From the NCBI GenBank assembly GCA_963729935.1, contig CAVSPW010000002.1, forward strand, positions 868,001 to 932,000: DNA of 64,000 nucleotides, written 5' to 3'. The translations under genes were made by a program, and so were the position numbers. The notes under the pieces are model-generated. The model saw only the letters and a program-made list of their open reading frames with translations. It was not told where the DNA came from and searched no databases. Positions 42,650 to 52,651 of the stretch are shown piece by piece; position 1 is the stretch's first letter, and each line of letters starts with the position of its first letter. This stretch comes from CAIKMD01 sp963729935. Lineage in GTDB: Bacteria; Pseudomonadota; Alphaproteobacteria; ATCC43930; CGMCC-115725.

Positions 42650-45600
42650 GCCATTTCCTCGATCGCCTTACCTTCTTTCGCAAGAATGTCGGCACATTCT
42701 CCAACGGCCACGGCATCACGACGAACGAGCCGCGCGACTGGGAAGAGAGCTACCGCAAGCGTTGGCAGCACGACAAAATCGTGCGGTCGACCCACGGCGT
42801 GAACTGCACGGGCTCCTGCTCGTGGAAAATCTATGTCAAGGGCGGGATCGTGACGTGGGAGACGCAACAGACCGACTATCCACGCACACGGCCGGATATG
42901 CCGAATCACGAACCTCGCGGATGCGCGCGCGGCGCCAGCTACTCCTGGTATCTCTATTCCGCGAATCGCGTGAAACACCCGATGGTACGCGGACGCTTGC
43001 TCAAACTGTGGCGCGAGGCGCGGGCGACGCTTTCCCCTGTCGCGGCGTGGGCCTCGATCGTAGAAAGTTCGGAGAAGCGCGCGAGCTACACCAGCAAGCG
43101 CGGGCTGGGCGGTCTGGTCCGTGCGAAGTGGGATGAGGTCAACGAGATCATCGCCGCCGCGAACGCCTATACGGTGAAAAAATACGGACCAGACCGGGTG
43201 ATCGGCTTCTCGCCGATCCCCGCCATGTCCATGGTGTCGTTCGCCGCCGGTGCGCGCTACCTTTCGCTGCTGGGCGGCGTCTGCCTGTCCTTCTACGATT
43301 GGTATTGCGACCTGCCGCCGGCCAGTCCGATGACCTGGGGTGAGCAGACCGACGTTCCGGAAAGCGCCGACTGGTACAATGCCGGGTATCTGCTGATCTG
43401 GGGCTCGAACGTGCCGCAGACCCGTACGCCCGATGCTCATTTTTACACCGAGGTCCGCTACAAGGGCACCAAGAGCGCCGTCATTTCTCCTGACTACGCC
43501 GAGGCGACCAAGTTCGCCGATCTCTGGCTGCATCCGAAGCAGGGCACCGATGCCGCACTGGCGATGGCGATGGGCCACGTCATTCTTCGGGAATTTCACC
43601 TAAATCGGACGGTGCCATATTTCCAGGACTATATCCGGAGATACACCGATCTGCCGATGCTGGTGCGGCTGGTGCGCAAGGATGGCCGCTACGTGCCCGA
43701 TCGTCTTGTGCGCGCCGACGACTTCGCGGACGGGCTCAGCGAGACGAACAATCCGGCATGGAAGACCGTCGCATTGGATGCCGACAGCAACCCGGTCGTC
43801 CCACTCGGGTCGGTCGGATTTCGCTGGGGCGAACTGGGCAAGTGGAATCTCGAAGAGCGGCGCAGCGATGGCGCGGAGACGTCGCTGCAACTCAGCCTCA
43901 TCGACGGTGGTGCAACGGAAGAGGTGGCGTTTCCCTATTTTGGCGGTGCCGCGACCAATGGCTTTGTTGCGACCGAGCACCCCAATATTGTGACGCGCAA
44001 CGTTCCGGTACGCAATCTTGCGCTGAAGGACGGCACGACCCCGGTCGCGACGGTCTTCGATCTGCTGTGCGCCAATTACGGCCTCGATCGTGGTCTCGGC
44101 GGTGCGGGTGTCGCGTCGGACTATGACCAGGACGAGCCCTACACCCCAGCCTGGGCCGAGCGCGTGACCGGCGTGCCGCGGGCGCAGATCATCCATGTCG
44201 CGCGCGAATTCGCCGCGAACGCCGAGACGACGAACGGTCGGTCCATGGTGATCCTCGGCGCCGGGGTGAACCATTGGTACCACATGGACATGACCTACCG
44301 CGGGATCATCAATCTTCTGGTGCTCTGCGGTTGCGTCGGCCAGTCCGGCGGCGGCTGGTCGCACTATGTGGGGCAGGAGAAGTTGCGACCGCAGACGGGT
44401 TGGCTGCCGGTGACCTTCGGACTGGACTGGAGCCGCCCGCCGCGGCAGATGAACGGCACGTCGTTCTTCTATGCGCACACCGACCAGTGGCGATACGAAA
44501 CGATGAAGGTCTCTGAAATTCTTTCGCCCACAGCGCCCGACGGCGACTGGTCCGGATCGATGATCGACTACAACGTGCGCGCCGAACGCATGGGGTGGCT
44601 GCCCTCGGCGCCGCAACTGAAACAAAACCCGCTCACCATCGGCGCACGCGCGAAGGAAGCGGGCATGGAGCCCAAAGAGTATGTGGTGAAGGCCCTGCGT
44701 TCGGGCGAGCTTGAGATGTCGTGCCACGATCCGGACGATCCCGCAAACTGGCCGCGCAACATGTTCGTGTGGCGCTCCAACCTGCTGGGATCGTCCGGCA
44801 AGGGACACGAATATTTCCTCAGGCATTTGCTCGGCACTAGCAACGGCGTGCTGGGCAAGGATCTGGGCGTCGAGGGTCGCGAGAAACCGCATGAGGTGGC
44901 TTGGCACGACAAGGCCCCCGAGGGGAAGCTAGACCTGCTTGTGACGCTGGATTTCCGCATGTCCACCACCTGCGTCTATTCCGACATCGTGCTGCCGACG
45001 GCAACCTGGTACGAAAAAAACGACCTCAACACGTCGGACATGCACCCGTTCATTCACCCGCTGACTGCCGCGGTGGACCCAGCGTGGGAGTCCCGAACCG
45101 ATTGGGACATCTACAAGGGCCTTGCCCAGGCATTTTCGGATATCTGCGCGGAAGTCTTGGGGCGCGAGACAGACGTGGTGCTGACCCCGCTGCAACACGA
45201 CACGCCCGGCGAGCTTGGGCAGCCGTACGGCGTCAGCGACTGGAGACGCGACAGCACGGACCCGGTGCCGGGAAAGACCATGCCGTCGGTAGCCGTAGTC
45301 GAGCGCGACTATCCGAACCTGCATGCCAGATTCACCGCCATCGGTCCGATGCTGAAGGCGTCCGGCAATGGCGGCAAGGGAATTGCCTGGGAGACCGGAC
45401 ATGAAATCGACTTCCTCGCAACCCTGAATGGCGCCGTGCGGTCCGGCGCGGCTTCAGGTCAGCCGCGACTTGAAACCGACGTGGATGCGATCGAAGCCAT
45501 CCTGAGCCTCGCGCCGGAGACCAACGGCGAGGTCGCCGTGAAAGCCTGGCAGGCGCTCGGTCTAAAAACCGGGCGCGACCACACCCATCTCGCCCGGGCG

Positions 45601-46392
45601 AAGGAGGACGAGAAGATCCGCTTCCGCGATATCGTTGCGCAGCCGCGCAAGATCATCTCGTCCCCGACATGGTCCGGCATCGAGAGCGAGAGGGTCTGCT
45701 ACAATGCCGGCTACACCAACGTCCATGAACTCATACCTTGGCGGACGCTGACCGGGCGCCAGCAGTTCTATCAGGACCACCTCTGGATGCGCGCGTTCGG
45801 CGAGGCGCTGGTCAGTTGGCGGCCGCCGGCGGACACCAAGGCGATCGCGGGGACCAAAGGCAAGCACGACAACGGCAATCCCGAGATCGTGCTGAACTTC
45901 ATCACCCCGCATCAGAAATGGGGGATCCACAGTACCTATACCGACAATCTGCTGATGCTGACCTTGAGCCGTGGCGGGCCGTGCATCTGGATCAGCGAGA
46001 CGGATGCGCGGCAGGTTGGTATCGCCGACAATGACTGGATCGAGGCCTACAACACCAATGGTGCGCTGGTCGCGCGAGCCGTGGTCTCGCAGCGGGTCAA
46101 TCCCGGCATGGTGATGATGTATCACGCGCAGGAGAAGATCGTGAACATGCCCGGCAGCGAGGTGACCGGTCTGCGTGGCGGCATCCATAACTCGGTCACG
46201 CGCGTGGTGCTGAAACCTACGCACATGATCGGCGGCTATGCGCAGCAAAGCTACGGCCTGAATTACTACGGCACGGTCGGCTCCAACCGCGACGAGCTCA
46301 TCATCATCCGCCGCATGGACAAGGTGGACTGGCTCGACGGAACAGATGTCACCCGACAGACGGCAGCCCGACAGAAAGAGACCGTGTCATGA
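42646..46392 (+). CDS. narG: respiratory nitrate reductase alpha subunit
   Basis: NarG (1248 residues) reduces nitrate to nitrite at a molybdo-bis-MGD centre on the cytoplasmic face. The ATG at 42646 overlaps the transporter stop and gives numbering equal to E. coli: His50, Cys54 and Cys58 (HGVNCTGSC) plus Cys93 (RGCARGASYSWYLYS) ligate the FS0 [4Fe-4S] cluster. Further landmarks are YLSLLGGVCLSFYDWYCDLPPASPMTWGEQTD with the Mo-ligand Asp region, and LDFRMSTTCVYSDIVLPTATWYEKNDLNTSDMHPFIHP. There is no Tat signal, as expected for the cytoplasm-facing type. Length is full and no defect is seen. Confidence 0.97.
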   Translation: MSHFLDRLTFFRKNVGTFSNGHGITTNEPRDWEESYRKRWQHDKIVRSTHGVNCTGSCSWKIYVKGGIVTWETQQTDYPRTRPDMPNHEPRGCARGASYSWYLYSANRVKHPMVRGRLLKLWREARATLSPVAAWASIVESSEKRASYTSKRGLGGLVRAKWDEVNEIIAAANAYTVKKYGPDRVIGFSPIPAMSMVSFAAGARYLSLLGGVCLSFYDWYCDLPPASPMTWGEQTDVPESADWYNAGYLLIWGSNVPQTRTPDAHFYTEVRYKGTKSAVISPDYAEATKFADLWLHPKQGTDAALAMAMGHVILREFHLNRTVPYFQDYIRRYTDLPMLVRLVRKDGRYVPDRLVRADDFADGLSETNNPAWKTVALDADSNPVVPLGSVGFRWGELGKWNLEERRSDGAETSLQLSLIDGGATEEVAFPYFGGAATNGFVATEHPNIVTRNVPVRNLALKDGTTPVATVFDLLCANYGLDRGLGGAGVASDYDQDEPYTPAWAERVTGVPRAQIIHVAREFAANAETTNGRSMVILGAGVNHWYHMDMTYRGIINLLVLCGCVGQSGGGWSHYVGQEKLRPQTGWLPVTFGLDWSRPPRQMNGTSFFYAHTDQWRYETMKVSEILSPTAPDGDWSGSMIDYNVRAERMGWLPSAPQLKQNPLTIGARAKEAGMEPKEYVVKALRSGELEMSCHDPDDPANWPRNMFVWRSNLLGSSGKGHEYFLRHLLGTSNGVLGKDLGVEGREKPHEVAWHDKAPEGKLDLLVTLDFRMSTTCVYSDIVLPTATWYEKNDLNTSDMHPFIHPLTAAVDPAWESRTDWDIYKGLAQAFSDICAEVLGRETDVVLTPLQHDTPGELGQPYGVSDWRRDSTDPVPGKTMPSVAVVERDYPNLHARFTAIGPMLKASGNGGKGIAWETGHEIDFLATLNGAVRSGAASGQPRLETDVDAIEAILSLAPETNGEVAVKAWQALGLKTGRDHTHLARAKEDEKIRFRDIVAQPRKIISSPTWSGIESERVCYNAGYTNVHELIPWRTLTGRQQFYQDHLWMRAFGEALVSWRPPADTKAIAGTKGKHDNGNPEIVLNFITPHQKWGIHSTYTDNLLMLTLSRGGPCIWISETDARQVGIADNDWIEAYNTNGALVARAVVSQRVNPGMVMMYHAQEKIVNMPGSEVTGLRGGIHNSVTRVVLKPTHMIGGYAQQSYGLNYYGTVGSNRDELIIIRRMDKVDWLDGTDVTRQTAARQKETVS

Positions 46393-47903
46393 AAGTCCGA
46401 GCCCAGATCGCGATGGTTTTGAACCTCGACAAGTGCATCGGCTGCCACACTTGTTCGGTCACGTGTAAGAACGTATGGACCAGCCGCGAAGGCATGGAAT
46501 ACGCGTGGTTCAACAATGTCGAGACCAAGCCTGGCGTCGGCTACCCGAAGGACTGGGAGAACCAGAAGCGCTGGAAAGGCGGCTGGCGTCGCCGGAAGAA
46601 CGGCAAGATCGAGCCGCGCATCGGCGGCAAGTGGCGCATCCTGTCCAACATCTTCGCCAACCCCGATCTGCCGGAGATCGACGACTACTACGAGCCGTTC
46701 ACCTTCGACTACGGGCACCTGCAGACCGCGCCCGAGGGCAAGGTCATGCCGACCGCCCGTCCGCGTTCGCTGATCACTGGCGAGCGGATGGAGAAGATCG
46801 AATGGGGGCCGAACTGGGAGGAAATCCTGGGCGGCGAATTCGCCAACCGATCGAAGGATAGCAATTTCGAGGGCGTGCAGAAGGAGATCTACGGCGCCTT
46901 CGAAAATACGTTCATGATGTATCTGCCGCGGTTATGCGAGCACTGCCTCAATCCGGCCTGCACCGCCGTCTGCCCGTCCGGCGCCATCTACAAGCGCGAG
47001 GAAGATGGCATCGTCCTGATCGATCAGGACAAGTGTCGTGGCTGGCGCATGTGTGTTTCCGGCTGCCCGTACAAGAAGATCTATTACAACTGGTCGTCGG
47101 GAAAATCGGAGAAATGCATTTTCTGCTATCCGCGCATCGAGGCCGGCCAGCCGACCGTGTGTTCGGAGACCTGCGTCGGCCGCATTCGCTATCTGGGCGT
47201 TATTCTCTACGACGCCGACCGCATCCAGGATGCTGCCTCGGTGCCTGATGAAGGCGACCTCTACGAGGCGCAGCTGAAGATTTTCCTCGATCCGCATGAT
47301 CCCACGGTGCAGGCGCAGGCCCGGCTGGACGGCATTCCGGAAGCTTGGCTGGAGGGCGCGCGGCAGTCGCCGATCTGGAAAATGGCGATGGAGTGGAAGA
47401 TCGCCTTCCCGCTGCATCCCGAATACCGCACCCTGCCGATGGTCTGGTACGTGCCGCCACTGTCGCCGATCCAGGCCGCCGCCGCGAAAGGCGATCTTGG
47501 CACCGTCGGCGGCATGCCGGATGTCAAATCCTTGCGTATCCCGGTCGAATACCTGGCCAATCTGCTGACCGCCGGTCGCACCGAACCGATCACGGCGGCC
47601 CTCGAGCGGATGCTGGCGATGCGGGCCTACATGCGCGCCAAGACGGTAGACGGCGTGATTATCGACTCGATCGCGGAGCGCGTCGGACTATCAGGCCAGG
47701 ACATCGAAGACATGTATCAACTCATGGCCATCGCCAACTACGAAGACCGCTTCGTCATTCCCACCGCGCACCGCGAGACCGGTGAGGATACCTTTCAGAT
47801 GCGCGGGTCCTGCGGCTTCTCGTTCGGCGAGGGATGCTCAGGCAAAACCGGCTTCGGCCTGTTTGATTCGAAGAAGCCGAAGACCCCGATGGAGGTTGTG
47901 TGA
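46389..47903 (+). CDS. narH: respiratory nitrate reductase beta subunit
   Basis: NarH (504 residues) carries electrons from NarI hemes to NarG through four iron-sulfur clusters. Cysteines are in the expected groups: C16IGCHTCSVTC26; LCEHCLNPACTAVCPSGA; the CRGWRMCVSGCP group, with Trp replacing one Cys, which marks the [3Fe-4S] site; and CIFCYPRIEAGQPTVCSETCVGRIRYLG. The start overlaps narG by four bases (ATGA). The C-terminus is normal, with DTFQMRGSCGFSFGEGCSG. Full-length and presumably functional. Confidence 0.97.
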   Translation: MKVRAQIAMVLNLDKCIGCHTCSVTCKNVWTSREGMEYAWFNNVETKPGVGYPKDWENQKRWKGGWRRRKNGKIEPRIGGKWRILSNIFANPDLPEIDDYYEPFTFDYGHLQTAPEGKVMPTARPRSLITGERMEKIEWGPNWEEILGGEFANRSKDSNFEGVQKEIYGAFENTFMMYLPRLCEHCLNPACTAVCPSGAIYKREEDGIVLIDQDKCRGWRMCVSGCPYKKIYYNWSSGKSEKCIFCYPRIEAGQPTVCSETCVGRIRYLGVILYDADRIQDAASVPDEGDLYEAQLKIFLDPHDPTVQAQARLDGIPEAWLEGARQSPIWKMAMEWKIAFPLHPEYRTLPMVWYVPPLSPIQAAAAKGDLGTVGGMPDVKSLRIPVEYLANLLTAGRTEPITAALERMLAMRAYMRAKTVDGVIIDSIAERVGLSGQDIEDMYQLMAIANYEDRFVIPTAHRETGEDTFQMRGSCGFSFGEGCSGKTGFGLFDSKKPKTPMEVV

Positions 47904-48583
47904 TGGCCCGCAGCTATCGTGCCCTCGCGGCATTGATCTCCTATCCCACCGCGGCGCTGCAAGACGCGACGGGCGAGATCGCCTCGGTCTTGGCCGAGGA
48001 GGACCTGGTGCCGGCACCGCAGCGCACTGCCATCGATGATCTGCTGGCCGAGCTGGCAAAGTGTGACATCTACGAACTGCAGGAGCGTTACGTCACGCTG
48101 TTCGATCGAAGCCGCACGCTGTCGCTGCATCTGTTCGAACATGTGCATGGCGAAAGCCGTGACCGCGGGCAGGCCATGGCCGACCTGATCGAACTCTATC
48201 GAAGTCATGGCCTTGAAACGAAGGCTGGCGAATTGCCGGACTTTCTGCCGCTGTTCCTCGAGTTTGTCTCGCTACTGCCGGGCAATGAGGCCCAGGCGCT
48301 GCTGGCAGAGTCAGCGGGTATTCTTCTGGTTCTCGCGAAGCGGCTTGCCACTCGCAAGAGCGCCTATGCGGCGGTGTTCCAGGCACTCGCCACGCTGGCG
48401 AACGCGCCGGCGACCGACGGGCCGGACACCAGCGTCGAAGACCCCGATGATCTCGCGGCGCTGGATGCGGCCTGGGAGGAAGCAGCGGTGCATTTCGGCC
48501 CTGGCGAACAGATCGACAGTTGCGGAACGGATCGCCTGCGGACCCGGCTTCGCGCAGCCGCCCGCGACGCGTCGACCGTCTGA
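47903..48583 (+). CDS. narJ: nitrate reductase assembly chaperone
   Basis: NarJ (226 residues) is the dedicated chaperone (TorD/DmsD/NarJ fold) that holds NarG until Mo-cofactor and Fe-S insertion are complete and is not part of the final enzyme. The sequence is all-helical. It starts MARSYRALAALISYPTAALQDA and contains the family core YVTLFDRSRTLSLHLFEHVHGESRDRGQAMADLIELYRSHG and PDFLPLFLEFVSLLP. Its ATG shares one base with the narH stop (TGATG). Confidence 0.95.
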   Translation: MARSYRALAALISYPTAALQDATGEIASVLAEEDLVPAPQRTAIDDLLAELAKCDIYELQERYVTLFDRSRTLSLHLFEHVHGESRDRGQAMADLIELYRSHGLETKAGELPDFLPLFLEFVSLLPGNEAQALLAESAGILLVLAKRLATRKSAYAAVFQALATLANAPATDGPDTSVEDPDDLAALDAAWEEAAVHFGPGEQIDSCGTDRLRTRLRAAARDASTV

Positions 48584-48595
48584 GGAGATGGAACG

Positions 48596-49390
48596 ATGAG
48601 CTTCTATCTGAACAGCGCCCTCTATGGTTGGTACCCCTATGTGTGCCTGACCGTGTTCGCCCTCGGCAGCCTCGTGCGCTTCGACACCGCGCAGTACACA
48701 TGGCGTAGCGGGTCGAGCCAACTGCTGCGGAAGCGGCAGTTCCGCTGGGGCTCCAATCTATTTCACGTTGGCATCCTGGTCGTCATCGCAGGGCATTTTG
48801 CCGGTTTCCTGATGCCCGACTGGGCGGTGGACTGGCTGATCAGCCCGGCCCAGCATGAGCTGCTTGCCATGCTAGTGGGAGGCCTCGCCGGCCTGACCGC
48901 GATCATCGGCCTGTCGTTGCTGATCCATCGGCGACTGACCGACCCGCGCATCCGGGCCACCAGCCGGCGATGGGATATCGCGATCATCCTGATGCTCTGG
49001 GCGCAGCTTGCGCTCGGCCTGCTGACGGTGCCGGTTTCGGCGCAGCATATGGACGGCGCGCTGTTCTCGACGCTGGTTGCCTACATCAAGGGGATCGTGC
49101 TGTTGCATCCTGGCGTCGCCGATCTGCTGGTCGGCACGCCGGTGATCTACCGGTTGCATATCCTGCTCGGCTTCACCGTCTTTCTGGTCTCTCCGTTCAC
49201 TCGCTTGGTGCATATATGGAGCGCGCCGGTCTGGTATCTCGGCCGTCCTGGATTCCAGGTCGTGCGCAGCCGGGTTCGCGTGGGAAATCAGTCGCGGGAT
49301 CAGTCCCTCTCACTGGCCGAGCTGGTAGCGGTTGCCGGTTCGGCAAAGCCGGTCGGCGCCAAGTTTCCGCAATCCGTCAACGGGGATTAA
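48596..49390 (+). CDS. narI: respiratory nitrate reductase gamma subunit (cytochrome b)
   Basis: NarI (264 residues) anchors NarGH and passes electrons from quinol to NarH through two b hemes. Five transmembrane helices are predicted. The heme ligands match the E. coli pattern shifted by one: His57 and His67 (NLFHVGILVVIAGHFAG), then His188 and His206 (YRLHILLGF and TRLVHIWSAP). A GGAG Shine-Dalgarno precedes the ATG. A soluble tail of about 50 residues follows the last helix. Confidence 0.96.
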   Translation: MSFYLNSALYGWYPYVCLTVFALGSLVRFDTAQYTWRSGSSQLLRKRQFRWGSNLFHVGILVVIAGHFAGFLMPDWAVDWLISPAQHELLAMLVGGLAGLTAIIGLSLLIHRRLTDPRIRATSRRWDIAIILMLWAQLALGLLTVPVSAQHMDGALFSTLVAYIKGIVLLHPGVADLLVGTPVIYRLHILLGFTVFLVSPFTRLVHIWSAPVWYLGRPGFQVVRSRVRVGNQSRDQSLSLAELVAVAGSAKPVGAKFPQSVNGD

Positions 49391-49393
49391 ACC

Positions 49394-50185
49394 ATGCCGA
49401 CCGTCATGCTCAACGATGTAGCCATCCCGCACGCGACCATCGCCAGGGAAGTGCAGAACCACCAGGCAGGTTCGCCCGCCATCGCGTGGCAACAGGCAAC
49501 CCGGGCTCTGGTCATTCGCGAACTGCTGCTCCAACGCGCCCGGGCGCTCGGCCTCGTGGCCGAGCCGCGGACCGAAGACGGCGCACGAGAGACCGACGAG
49601 GAATCGCTGATCCGGTTGCTGCTGGAAAGCGAGGTCATCACGCCAAAGGCCGATGACGCAGTCTGCCGCCGCTACTACGACAGCAACCAGGCGCGCTTCC
49701 GCAGCCCGGATCTGTTTGAGCCGGCGCACATCCTGTTCAAGGCCCGCTGCGACGACGAAGCCGCTTATGGCAAGGCGGTCGCCCAAGCCGAAGCCGTGCT
49801 CTCGGAACTCGCGCGGAATCCGGAACGCTTCGACAGCTTGGCGCGCAGCTTCTCCGAGTGCCCTTCGGCCGCGGAAGGTGGACGGCTGGGGCAAGTCGTT
49901 CGCGGGGACACGACGCCTGAGTTCGAGACCTTCATGGTCGCGATCGAGCCGGGACAGATCTGTCCGACGGCAGTGCGCACCCGCTACGGCGTCCATATCT
50001 TGCGGCTAGATCGCAAGGTCGAGGGCCAGACGCTTCCTTTCCAGTCCGTGCGCGATCGGATCGCCGCCTATCTAGAGGAGCGCACAAGGCGGCGCGCGGT
50101 CGCTCAGTATATTTCGCTGATTGCAGGTCAGGCGCGAATTGCCGGCTTCGACTTCCCGGCAGCAACATCGCCGCCCGTGCAATAG
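49394..50185 (+). CDS. parvulin-type peptidyl-prolyl isomerase of the nar operon
   Basis: This 263-residue protein has a helical N-terminal chaperone-like part (residues 1-100, AWQQATRALVIRELLLQRA). A parvulin rotamase domain follows (FEPAHILFKAR, FDSLARSFSECPSAAEGGRLGQVVRGDTTPEFETFM, VRTRYGVHILRLDRK), matching the PpiC/NifM layout. No signal peptide is visible, so it works in the cytoplasm. PpiC-like genes commonly end nar operons and are thought to help fold or mature the reductase. It begins three bases after narI. Confidence 0.9.
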   Translation: MPTVMLNDVAIPHATIAREVQNHQAGSPAIAWQQATRALVIRELLLQRARALGLVAEPRTEDGARETDEESLIRLLLESEVITPKADDAVCRRYYDSNQARFRSPDLFEPAHILFKARCDDEAAYGKAVAQAEAVLSELARNPERFDSLARSFSECPSAAEGGRLGQVVRGDTTPEFETFMVAIEPGQICPTAVRTRYGVHILRLDRKVEGQTLPFQSVRDRIAAYLEERTRRRAVAQYISLIAGQARIAGFDFPAATSPPVQ

Positions 50186-50194
50186 GGGACGACG

Positions 50195-50500
50195 ATGCTT
50201 GGTGAAATCCTTCACGCATTGACGAACCCCGCGACCGCTGAGGACATGCTGGCCACCATCGGCAAACCGGATATCCTCGCGCGGGTCAAGCGGGAGGCTT
50301 CGGTCGAAGGCGTCGCCACGGGCGCGTTCCTCGCGGCCAAGTTCCGCCACATACTCGACCATGCCGGCGAAGACGTATGGCTAGACCTTCTGGGGCTGAT
50401 GTCGAACTCGCCGGAACCCGGTGTCGCCGCATTGAATGCAATGCTGTCTCGCGCTTTCCCGGCTCCGGTCGGTCCCCGCGCCGCACGGTCATCTACCTAA
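50195..50500 (+). CDS. small nar-operon-associated protein (101 aa)
   Basis: This soluble helical protein begins MLGEILHALTNPATAEDMLATIGKPDIL and continues TGAFLAAKFRHILDHAGEDVWLDLLGLMSNSPEPGVAALNAMLSRAF. It starts nine bases after the isomerase gene, so it is the last cistron of the operon. I believe similar small proteins follow nar-linked PpiC genes in other proteobacteria, but I have no function to give. A role in assembly of the reductase would fit its position. Confidence 0.7.
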   Translation: MLGEILHALTNPATAEDMLATIGKPDILARVKREASVEGVATGAFLAAKFRHILDHAGEDVWLDLLGLMSNSPEPGVAALNAMLSRAFPAPVGPRAARSST

Positions 50501-50637
50501 ACGCGACCGCCTCAGCAATCGTCAGTACAGTTCTTCCGGCATGCGTTTGGCGTATTCGGCGTCTACAGTGGCGCCGTCGATGCCCGGTTGGCGCGCCGTG
50601 GCGAAATCGCCCAGCGTCGGGACGTCGTGCGGGCGGG

Positions 50638-50775
50638 CTAGCGCCCGCATTTGACGCACTGGTAGACGTAGAACCGGCTTCTCAGCAGATGAGCGCGCCC
50701 GTCGGCGCACCGGGGACAGTTGAATCCCCCGGGCCAGCCGCGGTCAAACAGGAACTCGGCGTAGGTGGCGTGGTC
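50638..50775 (-). pseudogene. N-terminal zinc-ribbon fragment of an IS1595 (ISXO2-like) transposase
   Basis: The fragment reads YAEFLFDRGWPGGFNCPRC followed by LRSRFYVYQCVKCGR, the four-Cys ribbon that opens ISXO2-like transposases, and then meets a stop. The catalytic domain is absent. It corresponds to the part missing from the truncated transposase at 5847-6670, though the two pieces need not come from one copy. Confidence 0.7.
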
Positions 50776-50846
50776 CGGGAGGAGCCTTCTGGAAGGCGGG
50801 GAGCGAGAGCGGGAGCCTGCGCCGGGGCATGGGTGGAACCGCCTGA

Positions 50847-50873
50847 GGGGCATGATGCCCCCGCTCTTTTTAC
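50847..50873 (+). terminator. weak intrinsic terminator candidate
   Basis: GGGGC-ATGAT-GCCCC forms a small GC hairpin followed within a few bases by CTCTTTTT. It lies about 350 bases after the last nar-operon gene and could end that transcript, but it lies upstream of an IS fragment and may belong to it. Confidence 0.35.
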
Positions 50874-50959
50874 CATACGGCTACCCCCAACCTATAGGGG
50901 GTCCCCGGTTCACAGGGATAAGCCCCATAGCCAAGACGTCGTCCACCTCAATGCAGAGA

Positions 50960-51299
50960 TACCGCTCCCTGCGCGCACGTGAGAAGGCAGAATGATTGGG
51001 GATCGGATCTTCCAAGCCCAGGTCGCAAAACCATCGATAGGCAACGTTGACTTGAACCTCGCGGCAAATCTGTTGCTCCGATCGGATGGCGAACACGTAG
51101 CGAACGATCAACATCCGGATCATCGCACCGGATCAATCGAAGGGCGTCCACGCCGGGAGTGGTGAGGCGCGAATTTCGCGTGGACCCAGGACCAGTCTAA
51201 GACAGAGTTGGTCTTCAGGACGAGATGATCGTCATGAACCTCCTCGTCAAGGTCGAGCTCATAGAACAGGTGCCTTTGGCCCCGACTGCGCCGACCCAT
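50960..51299 (-). pseudogene. N-terminal remnant of an IS1182-family transposase
   Basis: The remnant begins MGRRSRGQRHLFYELDLDEEVHDDHLVLK, continues to APHHSRRGRPSIDPV and shifts frame near 51120 into MIRMLIVRYVFAIRSEQQICREVQVNVAYRWFCDLGL, with similarity ending at FSRARRER. These are the conserved opening blocks of IS1182-type transposases. The catalytic part is missing. Confidence 0.8.
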
Positions 51300-51748
51300 C
51301 CCGGACTTGGAACACCGCTGTGACCGGACGGGAACCTCCTTCGCGGGGTGGACGTATCTCGACATTCCAGATAATTGGGATTTGTTCGTCGCGGCGTGGA
51401 ACTTTGACTTTCAGATGCGCTGCACATCCCCTGTCGTGAGCCCATATGCCAAACTTGCGCGCCAGAACCAGTTGTCCCGGAACTTCCCGCCTGTCAGGTC
51501 CCAACAAGACGCTGGTTAGCGCCCTTGGCAGGGATACTAGCGCGCGAGAGGAACCAAGATTTCGCATGGTGCACGAAGCTTTTCTCGTCGCGCGCCGCAC
51601 CGTATGAATTTGCCGAATAACCCCAGATGGCGTGATGCATTCACGTGGTGGTCAGCCAGACGTGCAATACGCCCTGATGACGACGACCCCATATCCGGGG
51701 CGGCATAGGAATTCCATGACGCCAGCACTCGGACGGAAGATCCCAACC
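51300..51748. other. no gene recognised (IS debris)
   Basis: Frames in this stretch do not resemble any family I know. It probably contains worn-out remains of the neighbouring insertion sequences. Confidence 0.35.
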
Positions 51749-52441
51749 ATGAACCCTACCGCACGTGAAGATGCCGCCCGCTTGGCTGTGGGCACGGCTG
51801 TCCGCTCGATCGTGACGATCGCCGCGTCGTTTGAAGCCTTTCCCGATCGCCCGTTGACGTTTGTCGTGGCTTCAAACGCCCTCGATCTGCGCGTCCCCGG
51901 CGACTCAGGCCACAATAAGGCGGCAACCGCCCGGTTGAACGCGCGCTTTGGCGCAGCGGCTCAAGAACTCTCTGCGGCGCTGCACCGCGTCCTATCGGGC
52001 AATCGGCGATTCCAGCTTAAGTTCTATTTCCGCGCAACCGCGAAGGAGCGGATAGCGGTGGATATGTTATTCGACGATTCTGGCGTTGAGGACGTGCCCA
52101 TGATGCCAAACGAAGACAGCGACGACCCACGGAATGTCGCGTTCCTCGCCACGCCGATTTACCCATCGGACGACACGCAAATGATAGCTCTTGGCCGTTG
52201 GCTTGAGCAGGTTTCGGCGGCGACGCGCTACGCGAGGGCGGCGAACACCGAAGGCGGGGCCATGGAAGTCGGTATCACATGCGGGCACTGGAGCCGCCAG
52301 ATCAATCTCGCGCACTCAATCCCGATTAGCCCCGTTGCGGCGCGCCAAGAGGCCTGCATCGCCGACGGTTTGAGAGAAAAGCTCGAGATCCTCATGGTGT
52401 CCGCATCAGGAGACAAGCTCATTGGAGTATTCGACCTGTAG
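51749..52441 (+). CDS. hypothetical protein (230 aa)
   Basis: Not recognised. From the ATG at 51749 (MNPTAREDAARLAVGTAVRSI) the protein is soluble with mixed alpha/beta composition. It contains LTFVVASNALDLRVPGDSGHNKAATARLNARFG, RFQLKFYFRATAKERIAVDMLFDD and FLATPIYPSDDTQMIALGRWLEQV. There is no signal peptide or membrane helix. The frame is open further upstream to 51632, so a longer N-terminus is possible. It is an isolated intact gene among IS remnants, suggesting accessory origin. Confidence 0.5.
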   Translation: MNPTAREDAARLAVGTAVRSIVTIAASFEAFPDRPLTFVVASNALDLRVPGDSGHNKAATARLNARFGAAAQELSAALHRVLSGNRRFQLKFYFRATAKERIAVDMLFDDSGVEDVPMMPNEDSDDPRNVAFLATPIYPSDDTQMIALGRWLEQVSAATRYARAANTEGGAMEVGITCGHWSRQINLAHSIPISPVAARQEACIADGLREKLEILMVSASGDKLIGVFDL

Positions 52442-52651
52442 CGGCGGAAATTTTCCCACCCGTGATGCGCAGCAATATCTTGCTCGCGCCAACACCGGCG
52501 CCGCGGCCAAATGGAGGCTAGCGTCCGTTTCGCCTTGTCCGCGGAACGCCCGTTGAGCTCCAGAGCCTAGCGTGGCGCCATCCCAAGCCTACACTGCGTC
52601 ACGTAGCCGCAAACGAATCGGGTGGCGCCTGAAGCCGGCGCGATGTGAGCG

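Noticed and set aside
43600..44907. 435-codon minus-strand frame inside narG
   Set aside because: The plus-strand NarG frame is fully conserved with all ligands; the antisense frame arises from codon bias.
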